Source: Myotis daubentonii
Taxonomy: Eukaryota > Chordata > Mammalia > Chiroptera > Vespertilionidae
Direction: 5' to 3'
Length of the DNA: 64,000 bases
NCBI RefSeq assembly: GCF_963259705.1
Contig: NC_081847.1
Location: forward strand, 67,911,754 to 67,975,753
Shown here: piece by piece, positions 10,298 through 45,504 of the stretch
Position numbering within the stretch: the stretch's first letter is position 1
Layout: the number at the start of each line of letters is the position of its first letter
The notes under the pieces: generated by a model
The model's input: the letters and a program-made list of their open reading frames with translations, nothing else
What the model was told of the DNA's origin: nothing
The model's database searches: none
Position numbers and translations under genes: made by a program

Positions 10298-11250
10298 TAA
10301 ATGGAATTGGAATGCTATAGCCCCCTTGTAAGAGAGCTGTATGAAGAGAGCAGGAATGTTCTTAATTCCCTTTCATCTTGATAGCTGGAAAGTGCTTTGG
10401 GAAATAGGTTCTATTTGATCTATTTTAAGCTTCTTACAGATGTTTGAATATAATTTCTCTGAGGATCCCTGGTTCACTGGGCCATCTTGGGAGCTGGTTT
10501 GTCCAACAGAACTGCCCACAAACCTCCCTTATTCCTCTGCTCACGCCAATCTTCAGTGCGTTTCAGATGGGTTAGTTCCCCCATAACACCAGCTGAGCCA
10601 ACCTATTCTGAGACATTTGAGAAGCTGTTTCAACCGCTAGGCTTTCTTTTGGGGTTGTGATGTTCCAGCTCCTCTTTCTGGCTTAGTTGTCCACCAAGTG
10701 AGGTTCCCTAATTCTCCTCGCCCCAGAGTACTGGACTGGGAGGTCATCTTGAGCCACAGCTTTCAGGTGCCTCTCCACAAGGATTCTGGCCTCCTTCCCA
10801 GTTTTATAGCCAGCTTAATTTCTTAGACTTCTCCTTTATCCTTTTTAGTGTGCTGCCAGGCCTTTTCCTTCTTCAGTGTGGGAAAATGCTTCCTTCCATC
10901 CCATCTTCTGTTGGAGGGATTCTGCATCATTTGCCCTGTTAGTGTGAACACTAAGATGACACTGCTGTGGTTGTCCACTCCCCTAGTGAACACTCGAGAG
11001 GAGGACATTCTGGATCCAAGTGCTGGGTCAACAGGCCCCCAGGCCTGCAGGCCCAGAGTCCCCACCATTCCTATGAGCCTGCTTCTGACTGGGGAAGAGC
11101 AGCAGGCAAGCGACCCCAGACAGGCTGGCCAGGCCTGTGGAACAGGGAGGGAGGACGGGAGGCACTGGACAGCATCTGGGGTCTGGGCTGTAGAGTAGCT
11201 TAGCTAAGGAAGAGGTGGGCGGTGTGGAGTGCGGAATAAATAGGTGGAGG
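10298..11250. other. Unique DNA upstream of RAB43
   Basis: I see no repeat or coding homology. It precedes the CpG island and may hold distal promoter elements. The open frames over it on both strands lack any domain. Confidence 0.4.
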
Positions 11251-11319
11251 GGGCGTGGCGAGTGCTGGGGCGGTGCCGAGGGTGAATAGAAATGTGGGTG
11301 ATGCTGGGCTAGGTGTTGA

Positions 11320-11660
11320 GGGCGGATCTGGGGGCGGAGCTGTGGGCGGGGCCTGGCGGGGAGGAGCTGAGGGCGGATCTGGGGGGCGGAGCCTGGTAGT
11401 GGAGGAGCTGAGGCAGGACCTGGGGGGCGGAGCCTGGTAGTGGAGGAGCTGTGGGCGGAGCCTGGCGGGGGCGGAGCTGTGGGCGGTGCTGAGGGTGAAG
11501 CCGGGCAGGGGAGGAGCTGTGGGCGGTGCTGAGGGTGAAGCCGGGCAGGGGAGGAGCTGTGGGCGGTGCTGAGGGCGGAGCCTGGCGGGGGAGGAGCTGT
11601 GGGCGGTGCTGAGGGCGGAGCCTGGCGGGGGAGGAGCTGTGGGCGGTGCTGAGGGCCGAC
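11320..11660. repeat. 40-bp GC-rich minisatellite in the RAB43 promoter region
   Basis: The best copies start at 11511, 11551, 11591 and 11631 with exact 40-bp spacing. Each carries GAGGAGCTGTGGGCGGTGCT followed by a GAGGG(TGAAG/CGGAG)CC segment. More degenerate copies extend left to about 11320. Each unit holds a GGGCGG box. Confidence 0.9.
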
Positions 11661-11726
11661 CTGAGGGCCGGACTGGCCTGGCGCGGAACCGTGGGCCAGC
11701 GGCGCGCTTCGCAGATTCCGGATTAG

Positions 11727-35100
<23,374 letters not shown>

Positions 35101-37734
35101 CTGGGGTGCAGGGCAGGCAGGCAGGGGCCTCCCCTTCTCCTCGCTCTGGTCTGCCAAGCCCAGCCCTCCAGAGCTGGCCCTCTAGGGCACCCGCGATTCT
35201 AGAGCAGCTGGATAAAGTCCTGGAATCATTCATCCCATGGCCTGGATGCTTGATGGGAAAGCTCCCCCAAGGAAAGGAGAAGCAGGGTTCCTCCTGCAGG
35301 AGCCTGTGGTCACAGGGCAGGGTGTGGGGCCCACCCTGCCGGTCAGTGGCTGTTCTCTTCATGCTCTTACATTTCAGGACTGGCCCGAGCTCACAGTGTG
35401 GACCACAGCTGGAGAGGGGCCTGGACCTGCCTGCCCTGCTCTATACAAACTGGTTCTGACCATTTCACACCTGTGTCTGCTGCAGCCGTAGCAGCAGGTT
35501 GCTGCCTCCCAGGGGTGTGACTGGTTCCCAGGTCATTCCAGGGCCTCCCTATGTAGCTGAGAGAGCAGAGCAACCAGCCCAGTAGGTGGTTTCTGAGCAC
35601 AGCCCAGGGAAGCCCCAACTCCTTCCAGGGCAGGAACCGTCTTCACTGCCAGCTCTGAGCTCACAGACACCATGGGGCCCAACGTGCTGCCTTAGCAAGA
35701 CCTCTCCAGTTTTCCATGTAGCTTCTTGTTTTCATTCACAAAAGTGTAGGCCCACAGCCAAGCAGGGATTGTCTGCTGGCTTGGGACCCAAAGTTTTGTC
35801 ACTCAGGTTGCAAAAACACACAGTTGATTCTTCAGTTCTGAGGTCTCAGAAGCTTGGGGGTTGGGGAATGAGATAGGAATCTGGACATTTAAGGGAAAAG
35901 TAAAATCTTGCATCCTTGAGGCTCAGGTCTGAGAAATCTGTCCTGTCATGTTTAGAGCACCAGCTCTCCACTGCTCCCAGTCTAGCTTAGAGTTTCCCAA
36001 ACCAAAGAGGCGAGGCCTGGTATTTCTGGGCCTGGGCATTTCACCACCCCGTCCTGCCCCTCCCCTCTTCTGAGTCCACCTGCCCCCAGCAGCCTCCACA
36101 TGCGCAGATGCTGAGGTCAGAAGGCAGGGTGGAGCCGAGGTCACTGGGGGTCTTCGAAGCAGCACCAGAGTCTGGCGTAGCTCAGAGGGTCACAGAGTCT
36201 GGACTTAGGTGATCTTCCTAAGCCAGCTCAGTTCTCCCCTGTCAGCCCAGTTCAGCCCGCTGGCCTCTCAGTGTGGGGCCTCAGGAGATGGACTGCGAGG
36301 CCGTGTCATGGAGAGGCAGCCCAGAGCCTGCACCTGACAAGCAAGGAGGCTGCTGGCTTTAGTCCTCAGCGGCCTTGCTGGTGAATGGGACCCGGGTGCT
36401 GGCAGGGAGCTGGCGCCTGCCCGGCCTCTCCATTGCCTGGGCTCCACCTGCCGAGTAGAAAGTGCCTGTCACCGAGGGGTTCCCTGAAGAGGGTTCCTTT
36501 AAGGTCAAAGGTCCTTAAAAGACAAAGGTCCTCCAGCCCCATGACCCCTGCTAGGGGCTAATATTTGGGCAGAGCTGGGTGTTGAATTTAGGCCCCAGCT
36601 AGAAAATGTCACCTGCTGTTTTTGGGGTCTTGGGGCAGAGGCAAGGGCTTGCATCCCTGTGATTGACTTGCAGCCCCACTTCCAGCTGAGAGCACGGTCC
36701 CCAGCCCCGCAGGGTTCAGGGAAGAGGGAGGTCCTTCTGCCCCCGGGATGGATGTCCTTGGCGGGTAGGCACAGGAATGGGTAGCTGGCAGGTGACAGGT
36801 TCATTTGTCACTTTGGGACATGAGCCACCACAACCCCCGTCCTTAGGGCAGGAGGCCTGAAACCCTGCAGGGGCTTGGCTTAGAAGGGGAAGGCAGAGCC
36901 ACCTAGCCTGGGACCAGGGAGATTTCGTCTCACTGCTCACCTCTTGGTTCACCCAGAAACCAAGCAAACAACTCTGATTCCTCCGCGTCACAGACCCGAG
37001 GTGTCGGAGACACTGGCCATCACATCCTCTCACCCGGACATCTCACTGGCCTTGGTCCTGGGCTTCTCATCCCACTGCCCCAGCCACCGCCTGCAGCCAT
37101 CAGTGTCCACTGTGAGAGGTCCCTCCTGGTCCTGCCACCCCCCAACACCTTTCGGGGTGTCCTCAGGTACTTGGAGTGCTGTCCACACGGACCCAGAAGC
37201 CAAGGCCTTCACAGCTCCACCCTGGCTTCGTTCCAGCACCTGCCTGTCCCCCAGGAGCATCCTGCTCCCACTCCACTTACCTTTCCGCCCCCCCTCCACT
37301 TACCCTGCCCTTTTATTCATGTTATTTATGATCCCACAAATGACCCAGCTGGACACCCCACAGAACTTGCCCCACCCCAAGCTAATCTCTTGTTCATCGT
37401 TCTTTCCTGCAAGAATGAGTTCTTCCCTACCCTCCGCCTGTGAGGTTCCTCCACCCACTCCCTGGGCCGAAGCCATTTCCTGATGCTCCGAGAGATGCCC
37501 TCAACCTCAGACACAGATGCTAGCGCTCAGGGCCCGGCTGCGGGCGAGGCGTTGACTGCATGCCGCGCGGGGTCCCTGCTCTGCGCCCGTCAGGCTGGGG
37601 CCTCTCTCTCTGGGCCTCATCCTGTGTCAGATGGAGTAAGAGAAAATGAGGGAAGTATCTGAGGCAGCAAATAAGACTTGTTTCTGTTTCCTTTCCCAGC
37701 AGCCTCTGGGGCAAAGGAACGGTTTAATCTCTAT

Positions 37735-37841
37735 TTATTTTATTTTATTAGTGTATTTATTTTACTTGTAGAAGGAATCGAACCTGCAACCTTCCTGTGC
37801 ATGGGATGACGCTCCAACCAACTGAGCCACGCCAGCCAGGG
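37735..37841 (-). repeat. SINE fragment
   Basis: Head half only: AAGGAATCGAACCTGCAACC and GAGCCACGCCAGCCAGG. It lies within the inferred RAB43 3' UTR. Confidence 0.75.
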
Positions 37842-38434
37842 TTCGCTCTTTGTTTATAAATGATCTAAGCACAGGAGTAGGTGGGGAGAGGGGCCCGGGT
37901 GTGGGAGAGGGAAGGACATTGGGGAATTGTCCTGGCAGCCAGGCCTGGAGAAGGGCAGTGTGGTCTAGGTGAGGCAGATGTGACATGGGCTGAGGGAGGA
38001 CGAGGGAAGCTGATAGAGTTCTGGGAGGAGGACTGGGGTGGGCAGGAGACACATGTGATCCAGAGGTGGTCCCCTGTCCTCGGGGGTGGGGATGGGGGTA
38101 GGGGTGGGGACTGACCCCAAAGGCACAAGTCCCAGCAGACGCGGAGCTGAAGGAAACTCCTAATTCACATTGAATCCAGTTACTCTTCTCCAGGAGGGCT
38201 GCTGGGCGGGGTGGGAGGGAGGGTGGCGGGGGGTCTTAGGGACACTCTGAGCCCCACTGCTCTGGACTGTGGGGCGGGGAGTGCCTTAGCCAGCCCAAGG
38301 ATGCCATTTACATTGGAATTTTACATTACCTGTTTATAAATATATACATCTTTATGTCACATCTATTTTTAAAAACATGGAAAAGTTACCTTTATGGAAA
38401 CTTAACAGAGCCAGAGTGTACACATTCCTAAACC

Positions 38435-38440
38435 ATTAAA
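38435..38440 (+). terminator. RAB43: Candidate RAB43 poly(A) signal (ATTAAA)
   Basis: ATTAAA follows an AT-rich run (TTTACATTACCTGTTTATAA at about 38320) and is followed about 15 nt later by a CTCTAATGAG stretch. No AATAAA on the + strand is better placed between the stop codon and the inverted-repeat arm. Confidence 0.45.
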
Positions 38441-38728
38441 CAGTTTTCTCTAATGAGCAGTGGCACCCAAGACTGGTTCTCTTACCTTTGAGCCCAGAGC
38501 CAGCCCAGGTGGCGATATCCCCACAGATGGTCCCACCTGTCTCCTGCCCCTCCCATCCCCCGGCTCGTCTCCAGGCCTGGAGTTGGTTGGTGAGCCTACA
38601 CGTTGCCCACTGCCCGTCTGTTGCCTGGAGACTGTTAAGATCTCTCTGCCCCAGACGAGTGTGGGATCCCACTGCCCAGGGGGCAGGAAGGAGTTCGGGC
38701 CCCCTCTCTGCCAGGATCTCACGTGACC

Positions 38729-38770
38729 TTGGGCAAGTCACTGGCCTTTCTGGACCCAGGTTCCTTCAGT
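38729..38770 (+). repeat. MIR core fragment
   Basis: CGTGACCTTGGGCAAGTCAC is the MIR core. The piece lies between the RAB43 3' end and the inverted-repeat arm. Confidence 0.5.
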
Positions 38771-38912
38771 GGTTGTGTGGGGAGGGAGGCTGGGAATGTT
38801 ACTTGGTGGTTGCCCGGAGCACGAGGCACCCCTCACTTCAAATGTCTACTTTTTCAGATGAGCCAGCAGACTCGGGGTGGGAGTCCCATGCTTGCCAAAG
38901 CCTTGGAGCCGC

Positions 38913-39770
38913 AAGGAAGTTTAGCTCTTACTCCAAGTCAAATCTAAGAACCCCGTGAGGGCCACACTCTTGTTCACTGCTTATTCCCAGCGCAGCGCGG
39001 AGAAGGGGCTCGGCACCTAGGTGCTGAAAGCACTGCTGAGGCCTGAACTGGCTCCGGGCACCAGGAATCCTGTGAACCCAGAGTCCACCACGATAATGGG
39101 TTTGCTCCTGGCCGCTCACAAAAGGCCTCAGCCGAAGGGGTGAGATGAAGAGAGCATGGCATGACTGCTCATGGCAGCCAGGTGGCATGCATCCACCGGC
39201 CAAGCCTCGTTCTGAGACAAACTGACATCATGGGCTCAGACCAACCTCCATGCCAAGTCCAGGCCTGCCCTGACTAGTTGTATGCACTTGGGCAAGTCAT
39301 TTCTCCACCCGGGGCCTCCGTTTCCAAGGACATAGGATTCTTAATTCCCGTCCTGCCTGCATCGGGGATGCCAAGATGAGATCCTGGGCTGGGAGGAGCT
39401 TAGTAACCAGAAGGGCTGGAGCAGGGCCTCCTGTCTGTCTGTCCCAGGTGGCAGGAGGCTGCTGAATTCCGCTGACAGAGTGAGGGAGGCCCAGAGCCCT
39501 GGAAACTCCAGATGGGCCAACTCCAGGCACTTGCCAACACCTTTTCCAGGGAGAAGAAACACCGTTGTCTGAATTTCCTGCTCTCAGTGAATGCAAGGCA
39601 GCCCCAAGCCCAATGTGCCCCTTGAAAGAAAAACCACATTGAGCCGGGCACTCACACCCATCCCAGAGGCTCTGATGTGGGCCAGGCTGTGCCAAGGGTC
39701 CTTCCTTTTCTCTGCCCACAGCAGGGACTGCCCAGACCCTGGGTCAGACTCACAAGTCCAGTCCTGGACT
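38913..39770 (-). repeat. Right arm of the 858-bp inverted repeat
   Basis: It is the reverse complement of positions 1-858 at about 99% identity without indels. Its inner edge (38913) is about 0.46 kb beyond the inferred RAB43 3' end. Sequence continues smoothly past 39770 (TTAAGGCAGGGAAACTGAGG), so the outer edge cannot be judged because the partner arm leaves the window. Confidence 0.95.
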
Positions 39771-40959
39771 TTAAGGCAGGGAAACTGAGGCCAGGGACTC
39801 AGAGACACTTGCTCAAACCCCCACTGATTTTACACCTGAACCCGCCAGGGCCAGGCCCGGCTGGGTGCTGGGCCCCAGAGCTGAATCTGCCCCTGCTCTG
39901 CCTCAACCCCTCCCTGCACACATTTGCCCAGCGGCTGGGCTGGGGACAGGGGCCGCCAGCACTTCCTTCAGAGAAGCCAGGATGCAGGTGCCCTGCCCCA
40001 GTTATGGCCCCTCTCATCCTCACAGCTCTGAAGTCCCTCCTCTGTCACCTTCCCCACACGCCACTCCCCACCCACCCAGACTCTGCCCAGCCTCTACTGA
40101 CTTGGCTCCTGCCTCCAGTTTCCACATCTGACTGCAGGTCGCACACTAACCAGGTCACCCCCTTGCTCAGACCTCTGCATGGCTCCCTGTTGCCCTCAAT
40201 CTCCTTCAAGAGGGCCCCCAGGACCACCCAGAGCCCGCTGCACGCTCCCCGACACTTGCCACCCCTAGCCACACATGACCCTGCCATTTCCACAATGCGC
40301 TGCTTCCAGGCAGGCAGACCCCGCCCCCCCCCAGCCCACCTGCTGTGTAAAGGGCTTCTCCAGCAGGACTCCCAAGGACAGCCTCCTGGCCCTGACATTG
40401 ACCCTCAGAGACACCCAGGACCCCTCGGCGCATGGGGGGGCCCTGCCCCTGCCCTAGAGGCTGCCCCAGGTGGCAGTTCTCTGCTGTCGTTCTCCCACTG
40501 GAGAGAAAAGACCCAGGTGGCAGGTCTGGATCCAACTGGTGCCTCCTGGGCATCCGCGGTGTACTTTCACCCAGGCCACCTCGGGGCCACAGGAAGGCTG
40601 GCTCTGCCCACCACCTCGGTTCAGGGAGCCCAGGGAACAGGCTGCAGACATGGAGGTTTCCCCTTCATATAAAATTCAACGTTGCCAGTGATGACGGTGT
40701 TCCCAGTGAGCTGGAGGCTGTGTGCTGGGCTGAGGGGACCCAGGAGCCGGGGCCATCATGAGCAGGGCTTGGGAGAGGATGCCAGGAGAGGGTTTCAGAG
40801 GCCCATGAATCCCAGTGAGGGTCACAGGCCAGCAGCTGGCATCATGCAGGAGCTTGTTAGCAATATTGAATCTCAGCGCCCACCTCAGAGCTCCTGCGTC
40901 AGAATCTAAATTTTAATAAGATCTCCAGGGATTTGTGTGCATGTTACAGTTTCTTAAAG
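39771..40959. other. Intergenic DNA, GC-rich, no gene seen
   Basis: A 331-codon open frame crosses it but its composition is Pro/Leu/Ser/His-rich and matches no family. The part near 40150-40210 (CCCTTGCTCAGACCTCTGCATGG) recalls the L2 LINE 3' region. Confidence 0.5.
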
Positions 40960-41016
40960 ATAAATATTTATTGATTTCAGAGAGGAAGACAGAGAGGGAG
41001 AGGGAGAGGGAGAGGG

Positions 41017-41074
<58 letters not shown>

Positions 41075-41231
41075 AACATCAGTGATGAGAGAGAATCATT
41101 GATTAGCTGACTCCTGCACAACCCCTACCGGGGATTGAGCCCGAAACCTGGGTTTGTGCCTTGACTGGGAATCGAACTGTGACCTCCTCGTTCCTAGGTT
41201 GATGCTCAACCACTGAGCCACGCCAGCCAGA
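40960..41231 (-). repeat. VES-type SINE with (GA)n
   Basis: Tail side TATTTATTGATTTCAGAGAGG, a long GA run at about 41020-41070, head complement GAGCCACGCCAGCCAG. Confidence 0.9.
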
Positions 41232-42020
41232 CTGCATGTTACAGTTTGAGGAACACTGGTCTACACACCCTGTCCACCCCCAGCAGGGTGCATGGTCAGG
41301 CCCTGACCGCTCAGACGTTTTTAGGTTCTTCTTAAAAAAGAAATCCTAAGAGATCCTGCCCATTTCCCTCTGGGTGAAGTGTGTTTTCCCTCCTTTGTAT
41401 GGTTGCAGACTTGACGCGTAGACATCAAGGGCAAAGGGCTGATGGTTGGCTCCTTGACAAGACCCAGGCTCGGACTCTGACCAAGATGGACAGAGACAGG
41501 GCCATGGAGGGGATAGTGGAACCCCCGGGGCCAACCTAAAACCCACCTTCCATGCACACTCTCACCCTGTCTGGCAACATTTGAAATGTCCTCCCTGCCT
41601 CCCTGATAGGGGTTCTTGTTTTTTTCTGGATCCATGGGCGCTTTAAGCTGTATCCCCTTTTTTTTCAGAAAACATGTAGATTCGTATATAGCCCTGAATA
41701 TGGCACATCCAGGGATGAGGAGGCAGGAGGGCGAGTTTCTGTCTCCAGGATCTTCAGACTTCCTTTAGGATGGCGGTGACAGCTGTCTGAGGCGACGGCG
41801 TCTGATGTTTACTGAGAGGTCGCTATGCTATTTCATTACAGTGTAAGCACTTGCCTGAGAGCCAGCGGCCGAGATAAGACCCGAGCCCTGGCCGTCAGGC
41901 TCCTTGACATCCCGGGAGGGAGCCGTGGGTTTTGTGGATGAGGCTGCGGCTGCAGCAACAGCTACCACCTTCTCAGGTTTAGCTTTGACACGATGGCCAC
42001 GATTCTAAGTGGACCTTTCT
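41232..42020. other. Intergenic, no feature recognised
   Basis: Unique-looking sequence with no splice structure or domain in any frame. Confidence 0.4.
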
Positions 42021-42024
42021 TACA

Positions 42025-42145
42025 GAAGCACTGCTTGCTGGGCAATCATATGTCTCTCTCTTGTTGATGTTTCTCTCTCTCTGTCTCTCCTTCCTTCCAC
42101 TCTCTCTAAAAATCAATGGAAAAATATTCTTGGGTGAGGATTAAC
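42025..42145 (+). repeat. SINE 3' fragment
   Basis: GGGCAATCATATGTCTCTCTC through CTAAAAATCAATGG, then TTGGGTGAGGATTAAC. The tRNA-like head is absent. Confidence 0.7.
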
Positions 42146-42504
42146 AACAACAAAAAAGATAACTTTTGTATCATCAACAATCCTCATTTAATTGCTTATC
42201 TTTTGAAATTTTGAAGGGATGTTATTGCAGAAGGAAGGAGAAGGATATATGAATTGTTGAGAGAAGTTAAAAAACTAGTTTGTCCCAATAAGTTGGTTAC
42301 TTCTGAATGAGGAAAAAGAGACAAACTAAGAAGGACAAGGGAAGCTGTAGAAGGTCTGTGGAAAAGGAATCTTGGAAAAGGAAATTTATGTGTGAATGAT
42401 GTTCCCAATTATGGGAACGTGTTTACCTCCTGACCTAACCCAGCAAGGACTAGTAACTGTTAATTCAGATGGAAGCTGAAGTAGCTGTGAAAAACATGGC
42501 CTTT

Positions 42505-42709
42505 TTGTTGTTAATCCTCACCCAAGGATATTTTTTCCATTGATTTTTAGAGAGAGTGGAAGGGAGGAATGGAGGAAGGAGGAAGGGAGGGAGAGAGATA
42601 TCGAGAGTGAGAGGGACACATCGATTGGTTGTGTCCTGAACAGGAATCAAACCTGAGACCCTTTGGCATCCTGGCTGGTGCTCTAATCACGGAACTACAC
42701 CGGCTGGGA
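42505..42709 (-). repeat. VES-type SINE
   Basis: Tail side GTTAATCCTCACCCAAGGAT, head complement GGAACTACACCGGCTGGG. Confidence 0.85.
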
Positions 42710-42764
42710 CCATGCAATTTCTTCTTAATGAAGTCTACCATTTAACAATGTGTTTTTGTTTTGT

Positions 42765-43046
42765 TAATCCTTAGCAGAGGATATCTTTTCCATTGATTTT
42801 TTTAAATTTTATTTTTATTTATTTTTATTTACATTGATTTTTTTTAGAGAGTGCAAGGGAGGAGAGACACACAGAGAGAGAAACATTGATGTGAGAGAGA
42901 CACATTGATTGGTTGCTTCCTGCACGCAGCCCCACCAGGGCTGGGGGTCCAACCTGCAACTGAGGTACTTGTGCTTGACCGGAATCGAACCTGGGACCCT
43001 TCAGTCAGTGGGTTGATGCTCTAACCACTGAGCAACTGGCTAGGGC
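42765..43046 (-). repeat. VES-type SINE
   Basis: Tail side TTGTTAATCCTTAGCAGAGG with an extra AT-rich stretch, inverted B-box CGGAATCGAACCTGGGACC, head complement CTGGCTAGGGC. Confidence 0.85.
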
Positions 43047-43324
43047 ATTTGATAATGCGTTTTATTCAAAAGGTTATTAACGTGAGCCCACATTTGCATT
43101 TCTGCTCCAGAGCCAGCAGATGTCAGTACTGTGCTGTGCTCCCACCACTGGGGCAGTGCCCAATGATACAGTGATCTCTACCCAACAGACAGCAGATCCT
43201 TTGTGGGAGGCCCCTCCTTGGGGGGATTGAAGGGAGCATCAGGGCTGCAGTGCAGGGAAGGGATGGGGATAGTCACTAGTGGTTCTCAGCACTGAGAGGT
43301 GGTGAGGGCAGTGTTCAAGAGGCA

Positions 43325-43790
43325 GTCTCTAGAGCCAGACTGCAGGCTTTATTTTTTGAAAAAATATATTTTTATTTATTTCAGAGAGGAAAGAAGAGGG
43401 AGAAAGAGATGGAAACATCAATGATGAGAGAGAATCATTGATCAGCTGCCTCCTGCACGCCCCACACTGGGGATCGAGCCTGCAACCCGGGCGTGTGCCC
43501 TTGATCAGAATCGAACCTGGGACCCTTCAGTCACAGGCCTACACTCTATCCACTGAGCAAAATGAGCTGGGCTAGACTGCAGGCTTTAAATTGAGCTGTG
43601 TGGCCTTAGGCGAGGTTACTGACCTCTCTGAGGGCCCAGGTACCCCTCTATAAAAAATGGAGTGTGACAAGGGTAATATAGTACCTAACCTTCTGGTGTG
43701 GTGGTGAGAATTAAAGGGGAAGATATGTGCAGAGCAAATGCCTTGCACATTAAAAATCCAATAAATGGTTATTACTATCACCGTTACTTT
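43325..43790 (+). repeat. MIR SINE, split by a VES SINE
   Basis: CTCTAGAGCCAGACTGCAGGC on the left continues on the right as TGTGTGGCCTTAGGCGAGG, through AAAAATGGAGTGTGACAAGG, to CAATAAATGGTTATTA. The young SINE at 43352-43573 interrupts it. Confidence 0.8.
43352..43573 (-). repeat. VES-type SINE with 15-bp target-site duplication
   Basis: AGACTGCAGGCTTTA lies at 43337-43351 and again at 43574-43588. The inverted head ends in TGAGCAAAATGAGCTGGGC. Confidence 0.92.
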
Positions 43791-44874
43791 GCTGCCAGGT
43801 GCTACCACGGAAACGAGAGAGGCTGAACAGCGGTTGAGATGGCGAGAGCACGTAAAGTGATCGATAGGCAAGGCCAGCGGGAGGATGACGTTCCCTTTCC
43901 TCCTTTGGGAGAGCGAGAGGGGGTTAGACCAGAGCAGTTCAGGAATGTGGAGCTTCAACCCAGAGCCCTCTGTGCTCCTGTGGCCTTAGGATTTGAGGCC
44001 CAGCGCCATCCAGAACTCTCTGCGGAAGTAAGTGCCGAGGGCAGGCCTGGAGGGGAAGCGGGCCTTCAGGCAGCAGCTTCCTCCTCGCGCTGAGCAAGGC
44101 GAATGGAGAGGGCACGTGCCAGCAACTCAAGAAAGCACAGGAAACGAAGGCCCTTGAACTCGGGCATTGTTCTGTGACCATCCTAGAATTTCCATTTAAA
44201 AAAAGATCCCTGCGCTATTTCACCAAAAATTAATTGAGTGCCCATTATGAGTCTGGTACTGAGCTCCAGCTGGTGAGACTCACGCACAGAACAGTTACGG
44301 TTCCTGCCTTTACGGGCTTGCTTTCTAGCGGGGGAGACGGGCCTCAGACAGAGCCCTGCAGATGGTGCTGGGCCCCAAGGAGGCACGGGAGGCAACTGAG
44401 GAGTTAGTGCTTGGCCTGAGCCCTGGAGGAGGAGAAGCCAGCCATGGCGCGATCTGGGGAGAGAGCGTTCCAGGCAGCGGGAACAGCAAGGGCAGAAGCC
44501 CTGAGGTAGGAGCAGGTGTGAGCTCTAAAAAAGTCAGGACTACTCAGTTGTTCAGTGAAGTGGAAAAAGGAAGGCAGTTTATGAATTGATGGAAAAGGGG
44601 TGAGACTAGGGCAAGAGAAAGCAAGGGCACACTGGCCCAACCTCAGAATTGTCTCTCTTCCTCTTTATCTGCTAGTCAGGTCCTTTTCCTCACTTCTGCA
44701 GAGTGTGAGACGGTCCAAGGCATGACCCCACCATCTCTAACTCAGGTGTTTGCAGTTTACACCGAGCAGTTCAACTTATAAGCAGGGGCCTTGGGACACA
44801 GCTCCTCAGAGACCAGCACTATGTTCTGCTTGGTGACCCCTCCTCCCAGACTGGCTGGTGTGCTCTGAAGACAG
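43791..44874. other. Intergenic, no gene supported
   Basis: A short + strand frame beginning at 43839 (MARARKVIDRQ) has no recognisable domain or homologue and I regard it as chance. No other feature is seen. Confidence 0.4.
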
Positions 44875-45262
44875 AGTCTGGGTCTGAGGCCAGCCCTGCC
44901 ACTTCTCACCTCAGAGGTCCAGTTACGCAGCCTCAGTGGGCCTCTCTGGGCCTCAGTTTCCTTGTCTAAAAAATGGGGGTCTAGCCTGGCCAGTGTGGCT
45001 TAGTTGGTGGAGCGTCATTCCAAGCACAGAAGGGTTGTCTGTTCGATTCCCGGTCAGGGCACATGCAAGGTTTGCGGACTCGATCCCCAGTTGGGGCGCA
45101 TACGAGAGGCAACCAATCAATGTTTCTCACTCACATTGTGGTTTTCTCTCTCCCTTCCTCTCTCTCTAAAATCAATAAAATATACATATTTTTAAATGAA
45201 GGTCTAGTACTGCTACATACTCATAGGGCTGTTTTCACTTAGTGCCTGGAGTACAATAAACC
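44875..45262 (+). repeat. MIR SINE, split by a VES SINE
   Basis: GGGCCTCAGTTTCCTTGTC then AAAAAATGGGGG on the left is continued by CATAGGGCTGTTTTCACTTAG on the right of the SINE at 44985-45195. GGTCTAG borders both sides as the insertion-site repeat. Confidence 0.75.
44985..45195 (+). repeat. VES-type SINE
   Basis: Head CCTGGCCAGTGTGGCTTAG, B-box CTGTTCGATTCCCGG, tail AAAATCAATAAAATATAC. Confidence 0.9.
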
Positions 45263-45504
45263 CAGAAGTGATATTAACAGCCTGCTTATCATAGTGCCCA
45301 AAGGGCAGAGAGTTAGCACAATCCCTTCTGCAGGAAGAGTTCTTGCAGCTTCCGTCGTCTGCCCACTGGCCTCGCCTACTGACAGTGCTTGGTTTTCGCT
45401 GCTTTTCCAAAACCCCTAGCCTTCTGGAGAAGAAAACCAATAGGCCATTATTTGAGCTAAAATCCACTTAAGCAAACATATTTACTAGAACACATGGGTA
45501 TTTC

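Larger units (their letters stand above)
35101..38455 (+). other. RAB43: RAB43 3' UTR (probable)
   Basis: About 3.35 kb of GC-rich, almost repeat-free DNA follows the stop codon. The absence of SINEs up to the inverted SINE fragment at 37735 and the presence of a plausible poly(A) signal near 38435 support one long terminal exon, as I remember for mammalian RAB43. The end point is inferred. Confidence 0.55.

Noticed and set aside
39677..40672. 331-codon + strand open frame
   Set aside because: GC-rich DNA lengthens chance frames. The product is Pro/Leu/Ser/His-rich with no domain, and it overlaps the inverted-repeat arm and an L2-like fragment.
43839..44093. 84-codon frame starting MARARKVIDRQ
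   Set aside because: No homology, no splice sites and no conservation argument. Likely chance.
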